A program made the position numbers and the translations under genes. The notes beneath the pieces are model-generated. The model saw only the letters and a program-made list of their open reading frames with translations, was not told where the DNA came from and searched no databases. Positions 1-7,957 of a stretch of DNA of 11,160 nt are shown one piece after another. The stretch comes from Svornostia sp051306365 (GTDB lineage: Bacteria > Actinomycetota > Thermoleophilia > Solirubrobacterales > Solirubrobacteraceae): contig JBPPNC010000078.1 in the NCBI GenBank assembly GCA_051306365.1, forward strand, positions 1 to 11,160. Direction: 5' to 3'. Numbering within the stretch: position 1 is the first letter of the stretch; each line of letters starts with the position of its first letter.

Positions 1-126
1 GCTGTGAAGGCGGCCGCGCTGGTCGGTGACGGTGATCCGGTGCGGCCGCTGCTCGCCGCCCGCGAGGTCGTCGCGGGCGGCCCGCCCGACGCGCTGCGGG
101 TCAGCGCGTCGGACGTGTTCGCCTAG
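1..126 (+). CDS. C-terminal end of an unrecognised protein (partial)
   Basis: The plus strand is open in frame 1 from the window edge to a TAG at 124-126, giving the last 41 residues of a protein that begins upstream. Nearly all third codon positions are G or C, matching the real genes here, which supports it being coding. The tail is rich in Ala, Val and Leu and ends in SASDVFA. I see no diagnostic motif and cannot name the family. Its stop overlaps the stop of the opposing small ORF on the minus strand, so the two read tail to tail. Direction and stop are fairly secure; function is unknown. Confidence 0.6.
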   Translation, partial: AVKAAALVGDGDPVRPLLAAREVVAGGPPDALRVSASDVFA

Positions 127-290
127 GTCGGCTCGCAGGGCTGCGGGATCTTCGCGTTGCGCAGCTCCTTCGGCCCGGCGTACGCCGCACCCGGCTTGAG
201 CACCTGCTGGACCTTGCCGCCGAAGCGCAGGTCCTGCCGGCCGGCCTGGATCTGCATGCCGACGCCGTCGCCCGGGCCGCGCTTGGTCAC
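123..290 (-). CDS. Possible small hypothetical protein (55 aa)
   Basis: A minus-strand frame runs to a TAG at 125-123. Its codons are strongly GC-biased at the third position and its composition looks protein-like, ending KIPQPCEPT, with one Cys near the C-terminus. An in-frame TAG at 329-327 limits the 5' end, and the only ordinary start downstream of it is GTG at 290 (ATG at 257 is also possible). A purine-rich Shine-Dalgarno-like run, AGGAGAAGGAG, lies at 322-312, but it is about 21 bases before the GTG, further than normal. It sits about 60 bases downstream of the FlgF/FlgG-like gene on the same strand. No family is recognised. It could be a real small protein, a remnant of a longer gene, or a GC-rich chance ORF. 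Confidence 0.35.
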   Translation of the reverse strand: MTKRGPGDGVGMQIQAGRQDLRFGGKVQQVLKPGAAYAGPKELRNAKIPQPCEPT

Positions 291-329
291 CCTGCCCCTG
301 ACGAGCGTCGGCTCCTTCTCCTGGGCCTA

Positions 330-344
330 CGGCCGTGACGGCCG
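330..344 (-). terminator. GC-rich hairpin after the flagellar rod gene
   Basis: CGGCCGTGACGGCCG is a perfect palindrome around a central G. It can form a 6-bp all-GC stem with a 3-base loop. It begins 8 bases after the stop of the FlgF/FlgG-like gene. No T-rich tract follows on either strand, so it is not a canonical intrinsic terminator. U-less hairpins after genes are common in high-GC actinobacteria, so a termination or RNA-stabilising role is possible. The sequence symmetry is certain; the function is inferred. Confidence 0.3.
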
Positions 345-351
345 CGCGGTC

Positions 352-1035
352 CTACCGCGGCGCGCCGAGCTGGTTCGCGCGCTCGATCGACGAATCGATC
401 GTGGTGATGGCCTTCTGGCCGGCCTCGAACGCGCGCAGCGAGGCGAGCATGTCGACCATCGTGCGGGCGGCGTCGACGCTCGACGCCTCCAGGGCGCCGG
501 TGCGCGGCGGATCCGGTGCCTGCCCGGTCTCGTTCCCGGTGAAGTAGCCGTCGCCGGCCTTGCGGGCGTCAGGCACGAGCGAGACGCCCACGGTGTCGGC
601 GTTCACCGACCCGTCGGGGTTGGCCGTCACCGGCGCGCCGTTGCGGTTCAGCACCTGGTTGCCGAGCTGGTCGACGAGGGTGCCGTTCGCGTTGAGCGTG
701 AACGAGCCGTTGCGGGTGTAACGCACGCCGTCCGGCGTCTGGATGGCGAAGAACCCTTCGCCGACGATCGCCATGTCCAGCGGCTCACCGGTCTCGCGGA
801 CGGGCTGGCTGGAGAGGTCGGTCTCCTGCCGGTCCACGCGCGTGGCCATGTTCACGCTGCCGACCACCAGCTGCGTGGGGCGATCGGTCACGAGCAGCTC
901 GCCGAAGGCGTGCTGCGCGGAGCGGTCGGCCTTGTAGCCGGGAGTCGCCGCGTTGGCGAGGTCGTTGGCGATCTGATCCTGCCGGGCCATCTCGGAGACC
1001 ATGCCCGAGGCGGCGATGTACAGCCCGCGTTCCAT
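352..1035 (-). CDS. Flagellar hook-basal body rod protein, FlgF/FlgG family
   Basis: Encodes 227 residues. The N-terminus, MERGLYIAASGM, followed by an IANDLANAATPGYK stretch (about residues 22-35), is the conserved signature of flagellar axial rod and hook proteins. Residues 86-120 (LDMAIVGEGFFAIQ, then YTRNGSFTLNANG) match the FlgF/FlgG core. The C-terminus (about 180-220: ALEASSVDAARTMVDM, then RAFEAGQKAI) is the usual coiled-coil-forming C-terminal helix. Such proteins are exported by the flagellar type III apparatus, without a signal peptide, to build the rod beyond the cytoplasmic membrane. At 227 residues it is shorter than typical FlgG (about 260) or FlgF (about 250), and I cannot choose between the two. 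ATG at 1035 is the start because the family signature begins exactly there. The gene diverges from the FliK-like gene, and its start region lies in a strong hairpin. Confidence 0.88.
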   Translation of the reverse strand: MERGLYIAASGMVSEMARQDQIANDLANAATPGYKADRSAQHAFGELLVTDRPTQLVVGSVNMATRVDRQETDLSSQPVRETGEPLDMAIVGEGFFAIQTPDGVRYTRNGSFTLNANGTLVDQLGNQVLNRNGAPVTANPDGSVNADTVGVSLVPDARKAGDGYFTGNETGQAPDPPRTGALEASSVDAARTMVDMLASLRAFEAGQKAITTIDSSIERANQLGAPR

Positions 1036-1170
1036 ATGCCCCGTGGTCGGCGGGGCCCGATCGCGCTTGAGGACGGCGGACGCGTGGTCGATGACAGGGG
1101 TGTGAGCTTCGGCGGCGGCGCCATCCCGATCGAGTTCGTCCTCCTGCGGGGCTCCCCGCTCGTGGACGAC
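1036..1170. promoter_or_regulatory. Divergent intergenic region between rod gene and FliK-like gene
   Basis: These 135 bases separate the start of the minus-strand rod gene from the chosen ATG of the plus-strand FliK-like gene, so promoters for both would be expected here. I found no convincing sigma-70 boxes and no TAAA-N15-GCCGATAA flagellar sigma-28 promoter; GCCCGATC near 1055 resembles only its -10 half. The region contains two GC hairpins (1038-1056 and 1146-1159). If the FliK-like gene instead starts at GTG 1102, preceded closely by AGGGG, the free interval shrinks to 66 bases. The promoter role is inferred from gene layout only. Confidence 0.35.
1038..1056 (-). promoter_or_regulatory. 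Hairpin masking the rod gene ribosome binding site
   Basis: GCCCCG (1038-1043) and CGGGGC (1051-1056) are exact inverted repeats around a 7-base loop. In the minus-strand mRNA the second arm, CGGGGC, ends 2 bases before the ATG of the FlgF/FlgG-like gene. It contains the only G-rich Shine-Dalgarno-like sequence there, so the 6-bp all-GC stem would occlude it. Pairing is seen in the sequence; translational control is inferred. Confidence 0.4.
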
Positions 1171-1752
1171 ATGACCCTGAAGCCGGGGTCGATGGTCAGC
1201 GGCCGCGTGCTCGAGCTGTTCGGCAACAACCGCGGCTTCATCAACCTTGCGGGCGTGAAGATCGCGGCGCAGCTCCCGCATAACGTCCGGCAGGGGGAGA
1301 TCCTGCGGATGCGGGTCACCGAGTCCGCAGACGAGCGGCTGTCGCTGAAGATCGTCGACCAGTTCATGCCGCAGGGCGCCCAGGACGCCTCGGCTGCGAC
1401 CGCCGCGACACCGGCGCAGCAGCAGCCGCTCGTGGGCTTCGGCCTGCCCGGCGGTGCGACCGCGCAGTTCCTCCTCGACGAGGACGGCGACGGCGACAAG
1501 GCCCGTGACGGAGAGGGCGTTCGCAGCATCGTCCTGCGCTACGACAGCGAGCTGCTCGGGCGGATGGACGTCGTCGTCCGGCTCGACGACGCGCAGGTCA
1601 CGGCGACGGTGCTCGCGATGCCGGGAGCGCCGCTGGAGGCGGCCCGGCAGCACTCCGACGAGCTGCGCGGCAGGCTCCGCGAGGCCGCCGACCGGCCCGC
1701 GCAGGTGCTGATCTCCGGACGCGCCCTGGAGTTCGTCGATGTCGAGGCCTGA
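1171..1752 (+). CDS. FliK-like flagellar hook-length control protein
   Basis: Encodes 193 residues from ATG 1171. Residues 1-62 form a beta-rich module (MTLKPGSMVSGRVLEL, then QGEILRMRV) resembling the N-terminal segment of small FliK-like proteins. A flexible Ala/Gln-rich linker spans about 68-85, followed by an acidic stretch at 103-115 with a DxDxDG core. Residues 117-183 (VRSIVLRYDSELLGRMDVVV to QVLISGR) resemble the FliK C-terminal domain, which contacts the FlhB cytoplasmic domain to switch export from rod/hook to filament substrates. Canonical FliK is usually 350-500 residues, so this is short and lacks a long ruler region. The next gene, overlapping by 14 bases, encodes an FlhB C-terminal domain, which supports the assignment. 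The frame is open far upstream, opposite the rod gene. GTG 1102 with AGGGG just before it is an alternative start; ATG 1171 fits the domain boundary better. The family call rests on pattern and context rather than an alignment. Confidence 0.6.
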   Translation: MTLKPGSMVSGRVLELFGNNRGFINLAGVKIAAQLPHNVRQGEILRMRVTESADERLSLKIVDQFMPQGAQDASAATAATPAQQQPLVGFGLPGGATAQFLLDEDGDGDKARDGEGVRSIVLRYDSELLGRMDVVVRLDDAQVTATVLAMPGAPLEAARQHSDELRGRLREAADRPAQVLISGRALEFVDVEA

Positions 1753-2050
1753 CGGCAAGCCCCGGCGCGCCGCCGCACTGCGCTACGAAGGCGACGGTGC
1801 CCCGCGCGTCGTGGCCGCCGGTGCGGGCGAGATCGCCGAGCGGATCATCCGGCGGGCCATCGAAGCGGGCGTCCCCGTCCGCGACGACGCCGCGCTCGCA
1901 GAGGCGCTCGCGCGCGTGGAGGTCGACCAGGAGATCCCGGCCGAGCTCTACCAAGCGGTCGCGCAGGCACTCGTCTGGGCCCACGGTCTGGACCTGGCGA
2001 CGAGGATCGCCGCACGGCAGGCCGCGGGGGTCCCGCGTCGAACAGCGTGA
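1739..2050 (+). CDS. Stand-alone FlhB C-terminal-domain protein (FlhB2/YlqH type)
   Basis: Encodes 103 residues. The segment from about residue 8 to 80 (AAALRYEGD, then PRVVAAGAGEIAERI, AGVPVRDD, EIPAELYQAVAQALVW) matches the cytoplasmic domain of FlhB/YscU export-gate proteins. The four transmembrane helices of FlhB are absent. The NPTH autocleavage motif is also absent: the protein begins where the FlhB C-terminal cleavage fragment would begin. It therefore resembles free-standing FlhB-like proteins such as Bacillus YlqH. It is presumably cytosolic and may bind the FliK-like protein or export substrates; that is inference. The start ATG overlaps the end of the FliK-like gene by 14 bases and has GGAG seven bases upstream, so the two genes are very likely translationally coupled. 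The residues after about 80 are not recognised. Confidence 0.85.
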   Translation: MSRPDGKPRRAAALRYEGDGAPRVVAAGAGEIAERIIRRAIEAGVPVRDDAALAEALARVEVDQEIPAELYQAVAQALVWAHGLDLATRIAARQAAGVPRRTA

Positions 2051-2081
2051 GGACTACGGATGCCGTTCTCCTGACCGACCG

Positions 2082-2093
2082 GAAAGCTCTTTC
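2082..2093 (+). promoter_or_regulatory. Short inverted repeat at the cydA ribosome binding site
   Basis: GAAAG-CT-CTTTC lies three bases before the cydA GTG start. The left arm overlaps the purine run GGAAAG (2081-2086), the only plausible Shine-Dalgarno sequence, 9 bases from the start codon. It could be a small operator half-site pair or a weak hairpin, but the 2-base centre makes hairpin formation strained. It lies in the 45-base gap 2051-2095, in which I could not identify promoter boxes. Function is uncertain. Confidence 0.25.
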
Positions 2094-2095
2094 GC

Positions 2096-3511
2096 GTGAC
2101 GCTCGACATCCTTCCTCTCGCCGACGCCGCACTGGATATCTCGCGCTGGCAGTTCGCTCTCACGACGATCTACCACTTCCTCTTCGTCCCTCTGACGATC
2201 GGGCTGGCGTACGCGCTCGCGATCATGCAGACCTTCTGGCTTCGTTCCGGCGATGAGCAGTGGCTGCGCCTCACGCGGTTCTTCGGCAAGCTCTTTCTGA
2301 TCAATTTCGCCATCGGGGTCGCCACCGGCCTCGTCCAGGAGTTCCAGTTCGGCATGAACTGGTCTGAGTACTCCCGCTTCGTGGGCGACGTCTTCGGGGC
2401 GCCGCTCGCCATGGAGGGCCTCATGGCCTTCTTCCTGGAGTCCACGTTCATCGGGCTCTGGGTCTTCGGGTGGAACCGGCTGAAGCCGGGATTCCACCTC
2501 GCCACCATCTGGCTCGTCGCCATCGGCACGACGTTGTCCGCCTACTTCATCCTCGCCGCCAACGCGTGGATGCAGGACCCGGTCGGCTACGAGCTCGTCA
2601 ACGGCAAGGCGCAGATGACGAACATCTTCGCCGTCCTGTTCAACGAGACCGCGGTCCTCGCGTTCTTCCACACCATGGCCGCCGCGGCGGTCACGGCCGG
2701 CTTCTTCGTCCTCGGCGTCAGCGCGTTTCATATGCGCCGCGGCCAGGACGTGCAGGCGTTCGGCCGCTCCGCGCGGCTGGCCGCCGCGATCGTCGTGCCG
2801 GCCACGGTCCTCGTGATGCTCATCGGCGACGACTTCATGCGCAACATGGTCAACCGCCAGCCCATGAAGGTGGCGGCGGCCGAGGCGCTCTATGACACGG
2901 AGACGAAGGCGGGCCTGTCGCTCTTCGCCGTCGCGCCCCTGGAGGCCAATCCGGGCGAGACGACGGTGAACGTCAAGATCCCCTACGTCCTCAGCGTCCT
3001 GGCGACGAACTCGTTCGACGGCGAGGTCATCGGGATCAACCAGCTGCAGGCCGAGTACGAGAAGAAGTACGGCCCGGGTGACTACGTGCCGCCCGTGGGC
3101 GTCGTCTATTGGGGCTTCCGCGGCATGGTGTACATCGGTGGCCTGCTGATGGTCATCGCGCTGTGGGCCGGTTACCTCGCGTGGACGGGCAGGATCGCCA
3201 CGAACCGCACCTTCCAGAAGGTCGCGATCTGGTCGATCCCCCTCCCGTTCCTGGCGAACACCGCCGGCTGGATCTACACGGAGGTGGGGCGCCAACCCTG
3301 GGTCGTGCAGGGGTTGCAGAGAACCGCAGACGGCGTGACGACCGCCGTGCCGGTGTGGCAGATGGGCGCAGCGCTCGGGATGTTCATCGCGATCTACGGG
3401 ATCCTGATCGTCATCGAGTTCTGGCTGCTCAAGCGCTACGCCCAGAGGCTCCCCGACCCTGTCCGCGACGAAGCCGAGCGGTCAGAGCCCGTCCCGGCCA
3501 TGAGCTACTGA
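2096..3511 (+). CDS. cydA: Cytochrome bd oxidase subunit I
   Basis: Encodes 471 residues, an integral membrane protein carrying the three hemes of the bd quinol oxidase, which oxidises quinol (probably menaquinol in an actinobacterium) and reduces O2 to water without pumping protons. Visible family residues are His27 in the YHFLFVPLT segment (heme of the d/b595 site), Glu107 and Glu115 in AMEGLMAFFLEST (proton path), His192 in FFHTM and Met344 in FRGMV (heme b558 ligands), and Lys258/Glu263 in the Q-loop. The diagnostic GWxxxExGRQPW motif at 391-402 includes Glu396. The Q-loop (about 258-335) lacks the long insertion of E. coli CydA, so this is the short-Q-loop class. GTG 2096 is the only start, because an in-frame TGA lies at 2072. 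It is first in the cydABDC run, 45 bases after the FlhB-like gene, and may have its own promoter there. Confidence 0.97.
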   Translation: MTLDILPLADAALDISRWQFALTTIYHFLFVPLTIGLAYALAIMQTFWLRSGDEQWLRLTRFFGKLFLINFAIGVATGLVQEFQFGMNWSEYSRFVGDVFGAPLAMEGLMAFFLESTFIGLWVFGWNRLKPGFHLATIWLVAIGTTLSAYFILAANAWMQDPVGYELVNGKAQMTNIFAVLFNETAVLAFFHTMAAAAVTAGFFVLGVSAFHMRRGQDVQAFGRSARLAAAIVVPATVLVMLIGDDFMRNMVNRQPMKVAAAEALYDTETKAGLSLFAVAPLEANPGETTVNVKIPYVLSVLATNSFDGEVIGINQLQAEYEKKYGPGDYVPPVGVVYWGFRGMVYIGGLLMVIALWAGYLAWTGRIATNRTFQKVAIWSIPLPFLANTAGWIYTEVGRQPWVVQGLQRTADGVTTAVPVWQMGAALGMFIAIYGILIVIEFWLLKRYAQRLPDPVRDEAERSEPVPAMSY

Positions 3512-3512
3512 C

Positions 3513-4616
3513 ATGATCGATTTCCAGCTGGATCTCCAGACCTTCTGGTTCCTCGCCCTGGCGTTCTTCTGGGTGGGCTACCTGGTCCTCGAGGGCTTCG
3601 ACTTCGGTGTCGGCATGCTCCTCCCGTTCCTCGGCAAGGACGAGACGGACCGCCGGGTGATCATCAACACGATCGGACCGCACTGGGACGGCAACGAGGT
3701 GTGGATCATCACCGCGGGCGCCGGCACGTTCGCCGCGTTCCCCGAGTGGTACGCGACGCTCTTCAGCGCATACTTCCTGCCGCTGCTGCTCATCCTGGTC
3801 TCGCTCGTGGTGCGCGCCGTCGCGTTCGAGTACCGCGGCAAGCACCACACGGCACGCTGGCGCGGGAACTGGGACAAGGCCATCTTCGTGACGAGCCTGC
3901 TCCCGGCGCTGCTGTGGGGCGTCGCGCTCTCCGGTCTGCTGCACGGCGTCCCGATCGACGGCGGCAAGCAGTTCACGGGGAACTTCTTCGACCTCGTGCA
4001 GCCGTACGCGCTGCTGGGCGGCCTCGTCACGCTGACGCTGTGCCTGTTGTGCGGCGCGGTGTTCCTCGGGATGAAGACCGAGGACGACCTCCGCGAGCGG
4101 GCCCGCACGATCTCGGGACGGCTGGCGCCGATCGTCGCGGGCGTGCTGCTCGTCTTCGCGCTGTGGACCGCGTGGGGCGTCATGGACGAAGTCATCCCGA
4201 ACCTCCTGCTGCTCATCGCGGCGACGGGCGCGGGCGGCGCCGTGGTGCTCACGACCGGGCGCCAGAACGAGGGCTGGACGTTCCTCGTCGTCGCGCTGAC
4301 GATCGCGTTCGCGATCCTCGGGCTGTTCGTGCAGCTCTACCCGAACGTCATGGTGTCCTCGACCGCCGAGGCGAACAACCTGACGATCTACAACAGCTCG
4401 TCGGGCGACTACACGCTCACGGTCATGACGATCGTCGCGCTGCTCATGCTGCCGATCGTCCTCTTCTACCAAGCGGTCACGTACTACGTGTTCCGTGCCC
4501 GCGTGGGCCGGGCGCAGTTCGAGGGCCTGGGTCAGGCGGTGGGTGAGGTGGCGGAGAAGCTCCACATCGCCGAGCCCCATCCGCCGCAGGCCAACGTCGA
4601 TCCGCCCACCGAGTAG
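3513..4616 (+). CDS. cydB: Cytochrome bd oxidase subunit II
   Basis: Encodes 367 residues with multiple hydrophobic membrane helices. CydB forms the heterodimer with CydA that makes up the bd oxidase and is needed for heme insertion. Family motifs are GFDFGVGML (28-36), PHWDGNEVWI (about 56-65, including the conserved Asp59) and FPEWYATLFSAYFLP (76-90); NWDKAIF near residue 120 holds the other conserved Asp. Length is normal for the family (about 330-380). The polar C-terminal tail ends in a Pro-rich stretch and looks cytoplasmic. The start is one base after the cydA stop. Only a weak GAG precedes it, so translation probably depends on coupling to cydA. The TAG stop shares its last G with the GTG start of cydD. 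Confidence 0.97.
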   Translation: MIDFQLDLQTFWFLALAFFWVGYLVLEGFDFGVGMLLPFLGKDETDRRVIINTIGPHWDGNEVWIITAGAGTFAAFPEWYATLFSAYFLPLLLILVSLVVRAVAFEYRGKHHTARWRGNWDKAIFVTSLLPALLWGVALSGLLHGVPIDGGKQFTGNFFDLVQPYALLGGLVTLTLCLLCGAVFLGMKTEDDLRERARTISGRLAPIVAGVLLVFALWTAWGVMDEVIPNLLLLIAATGAGGAVVLTTGRQNEGWTFLVVALTIAFAILGLFVQLYPNVMVSSTAEANNLTIYNSSSGDYTLTVMTIVALLMLPIVLFYQAVTYYVFRARVGRAQFEGLGQAVGEVAEKLHIAEPHPPQANVDPPTE

Positions 4617-6297
4617 TGCGCGGTCTTGACCGTCGCCTGGTGGCGCGCGCCCGTGCGGTGCGCGCCGCCCTCGGTGTCGATGCCGCGCTCGGCGTCCTCG
4701 GCGCGCTCCTGGTGCTCGCGCAGGCGACGCTCCTGGCGAGCGTCATCGCGCGGGCGTGGGGCGGCGCCGACCTCGCGGATGTCACGCCGGCGCTGCTGGG
4801 CCTCGTCGCCGTGGTGGCGGCGCGGTCGGGCCTGTCGTGGGGCTTCGAGGTCGTCGGCCGCCGGGCGGCGGGCAGCGTGCTCAGCGACCTGCGGATGGCG
4901 CTCGTGCGGCGCCGCCTGCGTGACGCTCCCGCCGCGCTGGACGGGGTGCAGAGCGCCGAGCTCGCCACGGCGGCGGTCGGCGGGATCGAGGCGCTCGAGA
5001 ACTACTTCGCGAAGTACCTGCCGCAGCTCGTGCTCTCGTGCATCGTGCCGTGTGCGGTCATCGCCTGGTGCGCGCCGATCGACCTGCTGAGCGCCGGGAT
5101 CATGCTGGCAACCCTGCCGCTCGTCCCGGTCTTCATGGTGCTTGTCGGCTGGTACACGGAGAAGCGCACGACCGCGCGCTACGCCGCGATGGTCCGCCTC
5201 TCCACCCACTTCCTCGACGTCGTGCGCGGACTGCCGACCCTGCGGGCGTTCAACCGCGGTGAGGCCCAGACCGAGCGCATCGCCGAGGTGTCCGACGACT
5301 ACCGCCGCGCGACGATGGGCACGCTGCGGGTCTCCTTCCTCTCGGGCGCGGTGCTCGACCTCGCGGCGACGCTCGGCGTGGCGCTCGTCGCGGTGACCGT
5401 CGGCGTGCGGCTCGTCGAGGGACACCTCGCGCTGCAGGCCGGGCTGACCGTGCTCATCCTCGCCCCGGAGCTCTACGCTCCTCTCCGCGCGCTGGGGGCG
5501 CAGTACCACGCGAGCGCCGACGGGATGGCGGTCGCCGACCGGATCCTCGACCTCCTCGACGAACCCGCGGCCGTGTCGGCTCCCGACGGCGATGGCGTGG
5601 CGATGCCCGACCTTCGCACCGTGCCCGTCGCGCTCGACGATGTCGTGTACGCGTATCCGTCACGTGAGGGCGACGTGCTGCGCGGCGCGTCGCTGTCGGT
5701 GGCGCCCGGTGAACGGGTGGCGATCGTGGGGCCGAGCGGAGCCGGCAAGTCCACCATCGCGGCGCTGCTGCTGCGGCTGGCCGAACCCACCGGTGGGCGC
5801 GTCCTCGCCGGCGATGTCGACGCGCGCGATGTGGATCCCGAGGACTGGCGGGCACAGGTCTCCTGGGTGCCGCAGCGGGCGACCATCCTGCGTGGGACCG
5901 TGGCGGAGAACATCCGGCTCGGGGCCCCGGGCGCCGACATCGTCGCCGCCGCGCAGGCAGCCGGCGCGGACGCGTTCGTCCGCGCGCTGCCCGACGGGTA
6001 CGACACCGTGGTCGGCGAGGGCGGACGCGCGCTGTCGGCCGGCCAGGGGCGGCGGATCGCCCTCGCGCGCGCGCTCGCGCGCGACGCAAGGCTCCTCATC
6101 CTCGACGAGCCGACGGCCAACCTCGACGCGGAGAGCGCCGCGCTCGTGGCGGACGCCGTGCGGCGCCTGCCGCGCGACCGCACGATCCTGCTCATCGCCC
6201 ACGACCACGAGTTCGCGCGGGGGATGGACCGCATCATCACCATGGGCGAGTTTGCGTCCGTGACGAACGCACACTCACCCCGGACGGAGAGCGCGCC

Positions 6298-6301
<4 letters not shown>
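4616..6301 (+). CDS. cydD: CydD, ABC exporter subunit for cytochrome bd assembly
   Basis: Encodes 561 residues: an ABC half-transporter with an N-terminal six-helix membrane domain (about 20-310) and a nucleotide-binding domain (about 335-550). Visible motifs are Walker A GPSGAGKST (372-380), Q-loop Gln420, signature LSAGQ (473-477, Ala in place of the first Gly of LSGGQ), Walker B LLILDEP (493-499) and switch His529. The membrane domain carries the CydD-like stretch ENYFAKYLPQ (128-137). CydDC exports thiols such as glutathione or cysteine to the periplasmic side and is required to assemble the bd oxidase. The GTG start overlaps the cydB stop by one base, has no clear ribosome site, and implies coupling. 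The last four bases overlap cydC. Assignment as CydD rather than a generic exporter rests on operon position plus sequence. Confidence 0.94.
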
Positions 6302-7947
<1,646 letters not shown>

Positions 7948-7957
7948 AGATGAGCCG

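Noticed and set aside
1055..1062. GCCCGATC as the -10 half of a flagellar sigma-28 promoter.
   Set aside because: It matches GCCGATAA poorly and no TAAA lies at the right distance upstream.
157..1170. The plus-strand frame of the FliK-like gene is open for over 1 kb upstream, giving a possible 531-residue protein.
   Set aside because: The upstream part lies opposite the rod gene, has the Arg/Val/Gly/Ala-rich composition typical of antisense to GC-rich coding DNA, and matches no family. The minus-strand frame there is clearly FlgF/FlgG-like.
1036..1758. The minus-strand frame of the rod gene is open upstream to 1758, giving a 468-residue protein.
   Set aside because: The FlgF/FlgG family N-terminus begins at ATG 1035, and the upstream stretch is antisense to the FliK-like gene with low-complexity charged sequence.
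2054..3295. A 413-residue antisense ORF opposite cydA, and similar long antisense ORFs opposite cydB (3429-4580), cydD (4532-5509, 5473-6546) and cydC/SulP (6730-8382).
   Set aside because: They are rich in Arg, Asp, Glu, Val and His, as expected from reading GC3-rich genes backwards. None shows domain motifs, and the sense genes are unmistakable.
3266..3301. Possible loss of the heme b595 ligand Glu (E. coli Glu445) in CydA, because the sequence before GW differs from E. coli.
   Set aside because: Aligning on the conserved GWxxxExGRQPW motif places the Glu at residue 396, and it is present.
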